Shown: piece after piece, positions 35,267 through 47,699 of the stretch
Position numbering within the stretch: the stretch's first letter is position 1
Layout: each line of letters opens with the position of its first letter
Assembly: GCA_021234155.1 (NCBI GenBank)
Contig: JAJEKV010000030.1
Location: forward strand, 10,916,525-10,980,524
From: Isoetes taiwanensis
Lineage: Eukaryota; Streptophyta; Lycopodiopsida; Isoetales; Isoetaceae
Length of the DNA stretch: 64,000 bases
Direction: 5' to 3'
Program-made: the position numbers and the translations under genes
The notes under the pieces: generated by a model
Database searches by the model: none
Seen by the model: only the letters and a program-made list of their open reading frames with translations
What the model was told of the DNA's origin: nothing

Positions 35267-36060
35267 TCATCTGTTGCCAAAAGATACTCAAAAGGCTCAT
35301 CAGTAGCAAGGGTGTCATCAACAAGACAACTGTGATCTTCTTCTTCAGTTTCAGTAAAATTACCATGTTCTTCAGTGGATGCCCTTTGAAAAGCAATAGG
35401 TGCAGGTGCTAGACATTCTTTGGCATAATGTCTAAGCTTCTCACATTGGTGGCATTTGAAGCGCTCTTGTCTGGCGATTTCGACAAGAATTTTGCCTCCT
35501 TGGCTCTTTTTTGAGATCTGCAAGCATAGCAGTTTTTGGTGATTTCAACAGTCATCAAAGCATCTATAGCGAGAGCTCTTGGACAACTGATGTTGGCAAA
35601 GTGCCTCTTGCTGAAGTCGGTCAAGGGCAACCTCAAATGTATAGTCCTCAATGTGTCCTTGCAGATTTATTATCGGGCCATCAAAGGTGATACACAAACT
35701 TAAGAGGCAAACCTTCTCATCTTCTGATACATCACTTCCAATGACATTCAAATCGCCCACCAGCTCCTTCAAACGACATATATGATCAGTCACATCTCCA
35801 TCTTCACTCACCTTTAAGTTGTAAAGATGGTTTCTGGGAGGGACACACTGAGATGCATTCCTTGAAACATAATGATGCTCAAGAAGGCGCATAATATCTC
35901 TGCTTGAGTTGGCCCCCTTGACCAATCTTGCAGAATTATCATCCAATCCTTGGTAGATCCACAGTTTTGTTTTTCTATCTTTCTCAACATCAAAAGATAG
36001 ATCCACCTCCAATTTACCAGAGGAGCTACTGTGTGCATTATTGGATGCTTGAGAATCCAC
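35227..36060 (-). pseudogene. Ty1/copia gag fragment
   Basis: The minus frame from 36060 reads KTKLWIYQGLDDNSARLVKG, LEHHYVSRNASQCVPPRNHL and HICRLKELVGDLNVIG. This matches the copia gag (UBN2-type) fold, which forms the virus-like particle. A TGA at about 35545 interrupts the frame. The same frame then resumes and holds CHQCEKLRHYAKEC, a CX2CX4HX4C zinc knuckle. Coding continuity ends where the LTR-like repeat begins. Protease, integrase and reverse transcriptase are missing, so this is a 5' fragment of a dead element. Confidence 0.8.
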
Positions 36061-36569
36061 AAGTTCCCAATAAGTTATTATCCTCCAAGAACATGCACAT
36101 TCTTCACTTCCACTTCTGGAAATTCTTGCCTTTGAATCTAGTCTTGCTCATGTTGAAATTTTATGAGGAAGTTTTATGGCTTAGATGGAGATACGGTGAC
36201 CTATTCCCTATGCCGCTTTTAATCTTTTGGGCATTAATATGTGCATGCATTTATATTTGCAGTTTTGGGAACATAATATCTTAGTCCTTATTTTCCTTTT
36301 GCAGTTTTCAAAATATAATATCTTAGTCCTTGTTTTTCTTTGTGCAACTATTGGCGTGCTTAACATGGAAACATTGAGCGAATTTTTTACATGCACTTCG
36401 ATTGCATTGGAATTCCAAAATAAGTTCTATTAGGGGGGTGGGTATAAATATATAAATTTCAATCTTTTCCTTTTGCGGCACTTGGTCAAGTGGAGTTACT
36501 AGATATTGGATCTTGCATTGTTCTGCAAAGGCTACCTTATGTACTCCAGTAACTCCCGATCTTTTTTGT

Positions 36570-37330
36570 GATCCTAAATCTGAGGAAAGTGGACATTGTA
36601 CTTGGAATACCATGGTGGAGACAGGTTGATCCTATAGTCAACTACAACACTTGGAGGTCAATGTTGATGGCATAACCTTTAAAGGTATTCAATCTTCCAA
36701 TGCTGCTAACATGATTAGTCATGCTGCTTTTAAAAAATATGTGCGATATGAGCCCACAAGAGTCTATCTTGTGTATATTTTTCCTCATGCGCAAGATACC
36801 ACTGTTATTAAAGCATTGGATCGTGCTCGTTTGGAAGTTCTTAACAAGTTTAAGGTCTCATTTAAGGATCGTGTTGTGGATATACCACCCGATAGACGGG
36901 AAAAATCATCGACATGACTTGGTTCAAAGAACCAAACCAATAGTAAAACATCCTTCGAAAATGTCAACAATTATGCTTGATGAAGTCTAGAAGCAAGTTC
37001 AAGACTTGATATATCATGGTTTGAGCCGAGAAAGTAGCTCGCTCGCCAACACCAGTTCTTTTGCTTAACAAAAAAAGATGGTTCTTTTCATATGTGTACC
37101 GATTACAGGGTCCTTAATAACTTTACCACAAAGAACAAATATCTTATCCCTCGAGTAGATGGCTTGTTGGATCAGTTGAAGGGCGCCACCATTCTTCGGT
37201 AATATAGATTTAAAATTTGGTTATCGTCAGGTTCGTGTTCATGAAAAAGACATTCATAAACAACTTTTCACACACCTTATGGTTATTATGAATTTTTAGT
37301 TATGCCTGGATCGCGTTCTAACAAAGAAGA
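36570..37330 (+). pseudogene. Ty3/gypsy pol fragment, left part
   Basis: In shifting plus frames one can read VDIVLGIPWWRQVDPIVNYN (end of the protease region), then a spacer. Next come [36 protein letters not shown] and the start of the reverse-transcriptase palm. Family members read HxIDLxPGTKPI, then [15 protein letters not shown]. Many stops and frameshifts are present. The sequence breaks off near 37330, where the minus-strand LINE begins, and resumes at 39970, so this is one gypsy copy split by a later insertion. Confidence 0.75.
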
Positions 37331-37419
37331 AAAGGATAGATCTGTTATGCCGAACCTAACTCGAATCTCCTCGTATGTTGAGCGATATAAGAAAGTATGA
37401 GCTTCGTCTTCAACCATGT

Positions 37420-39963
37420 TCAATGCACATACCTTGCAAAATCTCTCTTCCTTTGGAGTTTTTGACCATCTGCCTGTTCCACCTGTAACCGGTGGGAGCT
37501 CGTTCTATATCTTGCTATATACTGCTTCAAATGTCTGGGGATTCGAGCTTTCACGTAGTCCTGTTCCGAGTACACCAATAGAGGATTAACTTCTGAGATG
37601 TATGTGACCATACGTGAGCCTTGTTCTGCCCAAAGCTTCTCCACAACTCGAGTCTGCACTAGGTCTCGAGCACCAATATCAGTGTCTGGTAATTGATGCA
37701 GGGAGACCCCCTATCTCTCTGCCCATATATGGACATCTTGATACCATCCTGATGCCGTTGACTGAGATAGAGCAATTTTAGATAATCGCCCATCTGGTTA
37801 TTTATGGATTCTGATAACAAAATTTAGAGTCTGGTAGAAAGCCTCAGCTTCAAGAGGAAGCATGCCAGCTTCCGCCAACAATATAGCATATGGGATTTGG
37901 GGCTTGATTCCCAGTTCTTCACGGAGAAATATTTTCAGTACCCCTTCCAATTGGGTCCACTGCCGTAGTGTGGTGCTAGGGACCCAAACAGGTGCACCAT
38001 AGAGGATCACGGTCTGCACTAATGTCTTAAACTGAATCTTTTTGAGACCCCAATCTGTGAGAGAGGCAATGTGGCATCTGGATAACATGTTGTATAGAGC
38101 TGCCTTGCCTCCTTGAATCCTTTTCCTGATACATTCTGCCCAGCTGTACTTGGCCGAGAATTCCAGCCCCAAGTATTTGTAATTGTCTACTATTTCCAGA
38201 ATGTCCCCCTTGTATGTGAAAATTGGCCAATTTACAGTTCCTACAATCATGACTTTAGATTTTGCCAGATTAACCTTCATGTGCTTTAATTCACAGAAAG
38301 TAGCCAGGTGGTCGAGATGGGACTGTAGGCCCTCCGGTTTGTCTGCTATCAGAACTACATCATCAGCATAAAGGAGAAGTTGCACAAGGAAATTACCCAA
38401 CCTGGAACCAGAAAGACCTTTGATGGCTAGCCACTCTTCAAGCTCGTCAATGTACAAGCAAAACAATGTCGGAGACAGCGGGCACCCCTGACGAACACCA
38501 ATAGTGCTTCTGACTTCCTCAGGAAGATTAGCTGATAACTTGACAATTACCTCTGAGTATAGCCCTCGGATTAGCTTTGGAACTCCAATCTGCTCCATCC
38601 TCTGCCCTAAATCCCTCCGAGGAACGGTATCAAAGGCTTTTGTGAAATCTATGAATGCTAAATATAGAGCTTGCCTGGGTTTTTTTGCATTTTCGAACAA
38701 CACGCGCAGGCTAAGAGCATGGTCAAGTGTACAGTGATGCTTCTGGAAACCTGCTTGGCATTTAGCCCTCTTCCCAGCGTCATCTGCCCATGAGCTGAAC
38801 AGTTTCGAGAACATACTGCCAATCAGGATGGTCCGGTAGTTCCGGACATTGTTTTTATCACCAAATTTATGGATAGAGGAAACTCTGTTCGCCTTCCAGT
38901 TATGTGGCACCCCTTGCCTAACGGCCTAGTTCAACAGATTAGTCACAGCATCTATAGTCTCCTCTCCACACCATTTCAATAGTTCAATGCTAAGACCTTG
39001 CAAATCGGCCGCCTTTCCATTTTGCATGTCCATAAGCGTGGCATTCGCCTCACATGCTGTAAACAAATCTTCAGTTACTTCCTGTACTGGCATACCTTCA
39101 GAGTTTTGTGAATAAAGCTCCTTGACCATATCTAACAACTCCGTGGGATCTAGATCCGCTTGCTTTGGCATTGATGACATTTGTCTCCATAAGGTCTTGG
39201 GATGGAGACAAAACCATTCCTGCAAGTTGTCCTGCCTATGCTCAAAGCAGGTTCTTTTCTTCCTCTTGATCAGACTCTTGTACCACTTCGGTTTGTACAA
39301 GCACCCTGCTGGCAGTTTTGCTCTTGCTAAGCTGCATTCTGTGTCCCACCATTCATTGCTACATGTTCTTCTCTTTTTTGTGCATCCAAATATATCCGTG
39401 GCTGCTGCATGTAATAGTGCAGAGAACCATGTTGTGTCTGCTTCAACATCTCTTGTCCAAGTGACACCAGAGATTAACTCTTTCATATGACTAGCATATT
39501 GGCTGCTCTTCCTGTAATTAATTTCAGTCTAGGAGTAAAGCTTGCTTGATCATGCTTGATAGAGACATGTCCTGTTAGCTCAAAGTATAATGGTGCGTGG
39601 TCTGATTCCGGCAGCTTATCCATCACATAGAAATCATGTACCGAATGGTGTTTATTTGCTAGTAGATAATCGACTGTGCAATTTACTGGAGTTTGGAAAG
39701 CTTACAGTGTCATTCAATATTTTCAAGTTGCAAATTGTCTCCAGTTCCAGAAAAAGGTCCCCCATACTATTCTTTGTGTGATCAGCTGATTGTCTTTGGA
39801 AGGGCAGATCTTCATCTTCAAGCAGTCGAATGTCACTCAGATTGCCAACAAATGATGTTGTCTGTGAAGTCTTAGTCCTTGCATTAAAGTCGCCAACTAA
39901 GAGAACCTCTCCTAGATCTTGAATTTGAAGTATGTCCTTGCAGAGATCATGGAACGGATTCAA
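37420..39963 (-). mobile_element. 5'-truncated LINE retrotransposon A
   Basis: All recognisable coding lies in one minus frame broken by a few in-frame stops (for example a TAG near 38923). In order: end of the endonuclease (LGEVLLVGDFNART, 39963-39652), linker (39486-38926), reverse transcriptase (38910-37798) and C-terminal tail (37659-37420). The RT has AFIDFTKAFDTVPR, GVRQGCPLSPTLFCLYIDEL and the catalytic LLLYADDVVLIA. Family members copy their RNA into nicked DNA. The 5' end is cut inside the endonuclease, as is usual for incomplete target-primed insertion. It interrupts the gypsy copy. Its protein is closely related to LINE B on the other strand. Confidence 0.85.
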
Positions 39964-39969
39964 CCGTAA

Positions 39970-40047
39970 GAAAAGTTTTTTCTTTCAAACTCAACTCAAA
40001 TTGAGTACGAAAAGTTTTTTCTTTCAAACTCAACTCAAATTGAGTAC
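39970..40047 (+). repeat. Perfect 39-bp tandem duplication in gypsy pol
   Basis: Two identical 39-bp copies, each beginning GAAAAGTTTTTTC and ending TTGAGTAC, lie directly beside the 5' junction of LINE A. Because 39 is a multiple of three, the duplication repeats EKFFLSNSTQIEY in frame. Confidence 0.95.
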
Positions 40048-40898
40048 CTTGGACATGTAGTTTCTCGGAAAGGTATTTAGATTGATTCTACAAAAGTGCA
40101 AGTGGTGGAAAATTTGCTAGTTCCACAAAAGTCATTGATGTACATCCCTCTTTGTGATTCTGTATCTATTACAAATAATATATCCGTAATGTGCTCAATT
40201 GGCTTTGTCAATAACATGTTTGTTGATGCATGACATGTCATATCATTGGGGATGCTTTCAATATAGGCTTTCAAACTTTGAAGCAAGTCTTTATGTTTTG
40301 CAAATACCGATTTTTCTAAGCAATATTTTATTGGTTGTACTCATGCAAATGGTTCTTCTGTACGAACAGTCTTAGAGTAGGATGGACATCCTATTTATTT
40401 TGAGAGCAAAAAGCTTAATTCTGCTAGATTAAAGTACATTGTTATAAAAAGGAACTTTTGGTTGTTCTGCATGCTTAAAAATTTTGGAAACATTATCTTA
40501 TGAGTAGTGCTTTTCACATTAAAACAGACCAGCAAAGCATTCAATTTTTATTGATACGTGCTTCTGAAACACATGCTAGGTTAAGTGGACAGAGCTGTTA
40601 GCGTTTTAAGGGTTGTACTCACGTGATTCATTAAGCCAAATTCACAAAATAACGTTACTGATGCTCTTAGTCGTATGCGCCATTCAGATGACATTATTCT
40701 GGTATATAATGTTTTCCTTTGGTAGTGCGTAATTGACAATTTCTATTTATGCAAAGGATATCTGTTTTTCAAAGACCGTTTTTGTATTACTCCTCAATTT
40801 AGAGAAGCGGTGGCAGTTTACATAAGGCACCATCTCCATCGAGACATATCAGTGGAAAGAAACATATTGCCCACCAATATATATGGCTCCAGATTAAA
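39970..40898 (+). pseudogene. Ty3/gypsy pol fragment, right part
   Basis: Continues the copy broken at 37330. The frame reads IEYLGHVVSRKGI, the conserved motif after the reverse-transcriptase palm. It is followed by RNase H remnants (DGHPIYFESKKLNSARLKYI, then HIKTDQQSIQFLL, then NVTDALSRMRHSDD) and a degenerate integrase zinc-binding start (LFFKDRFCITPQFREA). Stops and shifts occur throughout. The fragment ends where LINE B starts near 40899. Confidence 0.75.
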
Positions 40899-43620
40899 AT
40901 GAAAAACATAACTTGGTACTTAGCATCATGCTATTTTGCTCCGCTTTCTATGTGTGTGTATCATAATAGAGAGCTTGACTCCAAAAAACCTCTACATGAG
41001 CTCACAAAAGATGCTCTATTGTTTAAAGAACAAGGTGATGTAACTATAGTTGGGGATTTTAATGCTAGAACAAGAGGAAAACAAGCAGTCTCATACGTGA
41101 ACAAAGGGGATGTACTTTTGGAAGAGGAAATAGCACTAGAATACGAAAGAAAGTCAGTTGATAGTGTTAACAATGTCATGGGGGACTACTTAGTGGAATT
41201 TGGCACAGTATATGGACTCAAAATACTGAATGGCATTAACAAGTTCTGCAATACTAGCAAATCAATATGCTTTAACCATATGGGAGAAAGCACGATTGAT
41301 TACTTGCTGACATCATAGATAGATGGAATATGTAAATTCGAGCTTGAAAACAAGGTGATAGAATCAGGTCATGTTCCCTTGATCTTTGAAATGGAAGGAT
41401 ATATGCATGAAGAGTTGTTGACAAGAACATAGTCACCAAAGCTTAAACTGGATTATAAAAAAAGGACAATTGCAAGGCAGCGGTAGAAACAAGGTTGCAA
41501 CAAATGTCTTGGACATGTGAGATACAACAGATATCAAGTAAGTTAATTGAAATAATAAAAGATGCAGCTATGGCATCGTTTGGTAGCACTGGAAAAAGAT
41601 GCAAAGGGCGCCCTTCAAATAGTTGGTGGGACGAAGAGTGTGTTGCAGCACGTGCACAACTTTCTAAAGGATGTGTTCTGAAACCAAAATGGTATAAGAA
41701 GCTGGTCCGAAGCAAGAAAAAGTTCTACATGAGATCCAAGAATGAGATGTTAGGATAGATGTTCATAGAGAATCCAAGATCCTTCTATTCCATTCTTAAA
41801 AAGAAACCCTCTCAGCCCGAACTTCCAGTGGAGGATTTGAGTCAATTAGTACATTCCTTGCACTACAAAGTAACTGCAAAAGGGATGCCACAAGGGATAG
41901 TAAAAGAAGGACTGTTCATAATCGAGGAAGCGAAGAGCAAACTTTCAGAGATGCAGAATGGCAATGCAACTGACATGTACAGAATCTCAATTGAGTTATT
42001 AAAGTGGGGCGGAGATGAATAGTTAAGAAATATTACAGATCTTCTCAATAAGGCAGTATATCACGGTCTACCAAGAGAATGGAAGGAAAACAAGGTTGTG
42101 CCAGTTCATAAGTATGGCAACAAGAAGGTGAACACTAATTACAAAACAATTATAGTAGAAAACATTTTTGCAAAGCTTGTAGGTGGGCTACTGGAACGCA
42201 AAATCAGCACATGGGCAGATGAAGAAAATGTAAAGGCAAAATGCCAAGCAGGATTCCAGAGAGGTCAATGCACATGAGATCATGCTTTGGCACTGGGAGT
42301 GATGATAGAGAGAGCCAAAGGTCCAAGAAAGATGTTATACTTGGCATTCATAGATTTTTCAAAGGCCTTTGATACAATTCCTCGTGATAAATTAGGTGCA
42401 AGGATGGAACAAATTGGGATTCCTACCACGTGAAGAGGTGCGGTAGCAAGACTATATGATAGCTAAGATCTAAATGGAGATGAAATCAGAGATTAGGAGC
42501 ACCATCAGGGTCAGGCAAAGTTGCCCGCTTTCGCCTACATTATTTGGCCTTTACATAGATGAATTAGAGACCTGGATCCGAGATAGAAGTATAGAAGGCA
42601 CCAGGTTGGGAGAATTTGTGGTACTTTTACTTCTTTATGCGGATGATATGGTACTTATATCAGATAATCTGACTAGTCTACAATCTCATCTAGATACATT
42701 AGCATCTTTCTGTGAAGAGAAACAAATGAAGGTCAACTTGGAGAAGACAAAAGTCATGATATTTTGCACGGTGCAACATCCGAATTTCTGGTATAAAAGG
42801 GGAAAAGGTGCAAGTTGTAGAAGTTTATAAATACTTACGACTGGAATTCAATTCAAATTATAGATGGATGGATTGCATTAAGAAGAGGATAGCAGGTGGA
42901 AAAGCCGCGATGTACGGAATGTTGAGAAGATACCAAAAAGTCTCTTTTAACAATTGGGGAATGCGGAAGATGTTATTTAAAATATTTGTTCAAATGGTTG
43001 TATTATATAGTTCACCTATTTGGGGAGTGTCTTAAAAATAATCATACAAGAGGAACTTGGGATAAAGAAACAAACCCCTTATGCGATCATGTTGGTTGAA
43101 GTGGGTCTCATCCCTCTTGAGGCATAAGCTCTTTGTATGACAATAAATTATATAAATAGAGTGCAACAAATGCTGATAACAGATTACCAAAGATGGCTTT
43201 ACTTCAATCCGCACAAAAAGGTTGGTACAAAGAGGTAAAAGATTGGGTCTCCGAATAGGGGATAGATGATGTTGACTGGCCAACAACAGAAATTGGAATT
43301 AGAGAACTTGTTCAAGAAAAAGCACCAGACAAGATGTGGCATAATCCAAGATCGAGGATGAAGATATACAGGGAAGAAATAAATCCGATGGCGACATACA
43401 CAAGCTCTAAATACTTAAATACACATATATCAAGGTATAACAAGCATCCAATAGCAAAGTACAGGATGAGTTCACATAAGCTGAAGATAGAAACAGGGAG
43501 GTGGGAAAAGCTCCCTAGGTAAGACCGAGTTTGCACGGTTTGCATAGATAAGGTTGAAGACAAGTCAACATGTTTTTCTGCACTGTCCACTTTATTAAGA
43601 ATAAGGGGAGGATTTGGCAT
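40899..43620 (+). mobile_element. 5'-truncated LINE retrotransposon B
   Basis: A plus-strand relative of LINE A. It starts in the endonuclease (ASCYFAPLSMCVYHNREL, EQGDVTIVGDFNARTRG), then a linker (41495-42022), then reverse transcriptase with FIDFSKAFDTIPRDK, VRQSCPLSPTLFGLYIDELE and LLLYADDMVLIS, then a tail (43334-43522, ISRYNKHPIAKYRMSSH). Coding pieces fall in all three frames with several stops, so it is more decayed than LINE A. The 5' end adjoins gypsy sequence. Beyond about 43.6 kb the sequence becomes AT-rich before LINE C. Confidence 0.82.
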
Positions 43621-43809
43621 TGATTATCCAAACTTTTACACTCTATTCCAGATAAAACCTAACAGACTAAGCTGCTTCTTTAGAGAAGTTGAAAACCTTA
43701 AACATCTACATGATTGACGTTGTACTTCTTTTTGCTCTATGACCTTTTAGGGTCCTAAAGAGTGTGATCAATATATTTTCATATTTTCATTTTCATATTA
43801 TTGCCTCAT

Positions 43810-43824
43810 CAAATTCAGAAGAGC
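43810..43824. repeat. Target-site duplication of LINE C, left copy
   Basis: The 15 bases CAAATTCAGAAGAGC stand directly before the poly-T tract and are identical to bases 50215-50229. Confidence 0.95.
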
Positions 43825-44331
43825 TTTTTTTTTTTTTTTTTTGACGGACGAAAGCCAAAAAGTTTATTAATCAGATGAAAAATACAAAGTTTACATGTCT
43901 CATCTAACTGTGTAAGCACAAAGAAGATGCCACAGGAGCACGAGCCTGGAGCACAATGTACTTACTCCAGAAAGGGAGACTAACGATAAGAATCAATCCG
44001 AAGATACTGAATCCAAATGTGTTCCATCATATTTCTGAATCAAGAGAGGAGCACTCATAGGCTGTCAGTATCTTTTTTTGGGCCACCGTAATAACACCAT
44101 GTGCAAATGAATAAATGCCTTGGAAGATGTGGTGTCTGCGACGCTCCCATATCGACCATAGGATCCAACCAGAACCAAGATGGAATGCCCTCTGTTTAGC
44201 TGAGGGCCATGCATTAGGATAGGATGCCACGACGATGCATTGGCAGTCCGAGGTACTGTAAACAAGTCTTGTAGCCAGGACCACGCTGGTTGAACCGCTG
44301 GACAATCAAAGAGACAATGCTCATAGCAACG

Positions 44332-47300
44332 TCAGAAGGCATTAACGCGCAGGCACCTGTGGATAACCTGCCACCATAGTACAGAGACTTTAGGGTGGAG
44401 CAACCTATCCCAAAGCCATCGCCATGTACGACACAAAGTGCACTGTGGAACATGTAGGTGCCACCCATCTGGCAACTGGAGGGGCTGTGGTGCTAAAAGA
44501 AGGCGATATACTGATCTGACAAAGTGCTTGCCTTTGTGAATATTTTCATGACAGTCCCATGGCACTCTTTCAGCAACACCAACTTGCACTACAAGAGGCA
44601 AATGTTCTGCGACCTTCTCCCATAGAGACATATCCCAACGAAAGAGCAGGAACTTTGCCTGAAATTTAGGCCAAGACAGTAGGTGACCCGCTTCATACCA
44701 TGCTTGAATAGAGACAACGCCGGCCAGAATCCATCATCTCTATGTAAGGGGATGAACTGATGCTGCCAATGGAGGTGCTGAGGGGTCTGGAGGCAGTGAT
44801 GCCCACCACCATGGAGTCTCCAATAGGGCGTGGATGGAGGGGCATGGCCAGAAAAGATCTTTGACTGCCTCCCATGCTGTCAACAAGCCACGCAAAAATG
44901 AAGAAGCACTTGGAAAAGGCTGCAGAGTTTGAAATAATGCCCAAGGTAAGACTGGTTTGACAGCCTTTTTGCCTAGAGGGATAGAGTGACCAAGGGCATG
45001 TTTAAGAAGGAGTAAACCAGGAGCATCATCTTCACCATTCAGAAGTCTCCAAATGAACTTTGAAATAAGGACTTTGCTCCGCAGTAAGAAGTCCATCATA
45101 CCCATACCATCTGCCTATTTGGGAAGGATGCATTTCGACCACGCCACCTTAATCACAACACCTTCCTCAGTGCCCACCCATATAAAGTTCCGAACTATTG
45201 CAATGAGATCACGTACTTTGTTCTGCGGGGCTAGCAGTATGGATGCCATATAAACATGGGTACTACTAAGGACTGACTTGGTCACTGTAATGCGACCCGC
45301 AAGAGACATAGACCACCAGAACAAGTGCTTCTCCAAACCCTTAATGATCTCCTCCCATGCAGCTCCCATAGTAACATGGATGCCAACTGGAATCCCCAAC
45401 GACTTGATACCTTGTCCATGCACAAGTAACTTCCATGGATAATCATGAACACACGCCGGAGTCGGAGTATCCAATGTCCATAAATTTGTACACTTCTGCC
45501 ACCCCACAAGGACACCAGAAGCCAGTGAAAAAGTGTCTAAGAGCAATTTGGCAGCTGCAAGGTTCTCAGCATTAGCGACTAGAAAGAGGAACGTATCGCC
45601 TGCATATTGATTGCAAACCTCCTGTGTGCCATCCTCCATTGCAAGACCATGGAGAAGTCCCTCTGTGGTTGCGACGGTGAATAATTGTGACAAAGCCTCT
45701 GCGACAATTGTGAAAAGTAGTGGTGCTAAAGGGCATCCCTGGCAAATACCACGACCGAGTGAGAAGGCATATGACGGCTCATCATGGAACATAACAATCG
45801 CCCGAGCAGAGACATGCAGCTTCATAACATCTGATGTGAATTGTTCCCCAAATTCCAGTCTTAGCAGACAACGACGCATGAATTTCCAGCTAACACTGTC
45901 ATAAGTCTTTGCAAAATCAAGCTTAAAGTATACAACTGGAAGGTTTTGCTTACGTGCCCAATAAATGCCTTCATAAGCAGCAGCAACGTTGTTCAGAATG
46001 CATCGTTTTGGAAGAAAACCTGATTGGGTTGTGAGATAGACTCTGCCAAGATGTCCTTCACCCGCTCTGCAAAAGCCTTGGCAAAGATCTTATATACAGA
46101 TGACAATAAGGTGATGGGCCGCCTTGACCTTGGGGATGAGTGAAATGGCACCTGTGTTAAGAATTTTATTCAAAGCAGTGGACTGCCGAAAGTCACAGAA
46201 AGCATCATACACATCTGGCTCCAACCATTTCCAATACTCCTGGAAGAACTCAATTAGAAAACCATCCAAACCTGGGCATTTGCCTCTTTTCAGTTCAAAG
46301 ACTGCTGAACCTAAATCATCAGCTGTCATAACCGCCTCTATTGATATGCGCTACTCGTCAGAGATGATGGGGGAAATCCTAGACAAAATAGCATCTCGCA
46401 TTTCTGATTGAAAGGGAAGATATTTCTCAGCAATTAAAGTCTGAAAGTGGCTATGCAGATATTGCTTGAGTTCAGTTGGCTCTGTTAGCACCGAACCATC
46501 CGGCAAAAGCAATGAGGACATGGTTGACGTCATGTGAGGCCTCTTAGCCGCACGGAAAAAGAAGCCTGTATAACGGTCTCCATCACGAAACCACTGCAAA
46601 CCTGCCTTCGTCTTTGCTTGTTGGATTTGCTCCTCCTCCAATGCTTGGATCTGTGCCAAAATATCTCGATCATGAATACCTGAAAGGAGCCTTAGTCGAG
46701 ACTGGAGCAGGTCCTGATACAAGGTGTCTAATAAAGCACGACCTGCTGCTGCAGACTCTTGACCCCACTGTTTGGCAAAGCCTTTGACTGCCGCAATTGC
46801 ATCCACTATGCCAGCCATGCCTCGACGTCGGTTGAAGGCAGTTGTCCAAGTGTTCTTGCAGCCTTCTTGAAAGTCAGCATTCTTTAAGAATTTTACATTC
46901 AAGCGGAAACATGTCCATTCAGGCCATCGCTGCTGCAGAGGCTCGTCTGAAAGGAATTGCGGATGGTGGTCTGAAACTGAACTGTCCTTGAGAAAGAACT
47001 GGAAGAGACCTGGAAGTACCACAACTGTATCTGCATTCCAGTAAGCTCTATCCAACCGAGAGCTTGCACGACCCCCACCAACTTGACCATTGCACCAAGT
47101 AAAGGAACCTTCACCATCAATCTCCGAGAGGTTGCACTCATGGAGTAGACGGAGCCACTGTTGGCATTCAAAGCCAGACACCACTGTAGAGGTAGCCCCC
47201 AACTGATCAGACTCCATTTCCACCATATTAAGCCATGAAATGTGGCAGCCCAAGCTGAGCATCTTCCCTCGCAAGGAGGCCCATAGTGCAGCTCTCTGAT

Positions 47301-47643
47301 GGGCCCTGTTGTAGGCGTAAACATTAATTAGACCATACTTAACCCCTTGTTCCTGCCATACAATTAGGGCCCAACGATCAAAACGATCAGCCTGAGTGAA
47401 GATGACTGGCAAAAAAGGAAGCCATGCTATCACCACCCCTGCACTGGCATAAGCAACTGCTGCGATAAGGACATTAAACCTTCAACCAACCATGTCTGCA
47501 AGCTTTGATACGTCTCCCTTATGACACTTGTGCTCTTGAAGATATACAAACCGAGGATCCAATCTAGATAAGTAGAAAGAAATGCGACTCCGCTTGAGAG
47601 GGGAGGAGGCTACCCCCTGAATATTCCATGAAACTAACCGCAT
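44332..47643 (-). pseudogene. LINE C ORF2: endonuclease, reverse transcriptase, zf-RVT
   Basis: ORF2 begins at the ATG at 47643 (MRLVSWNIQGVASSPLKRSR), the start of the APE-type endonuclease, and stays in one frame to 44332 apart from two compensating shifts near 46.03-46.13 kb. In-frame stops occur near 47480 (TGA after ADMVG) and 46349 (TAG after ISDE). The endonuclease includes TWCNGQVGGGRASSRLDRAY. The reverse transcriptase includes KRGKCPGLDGFLIEFFQ, VYFKLDFAKTYDSVSW and CQGCPLAPLLFTIVAEAL. The catalytic box reads QYAGDTFLF, where family members have YADD, so the first catalytic aspartate is glycine. The zf-RVT-like tail (WHLHVPQCTLCRTWRWLWDR) follows at 44631-44332. Confidence 0.88.
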
Positions 47644-47699
47644 TGACCTTGTGATGGGGCCAATTCAGATGAGACCGCTGGTGTTTCAAGGGAATTTGA

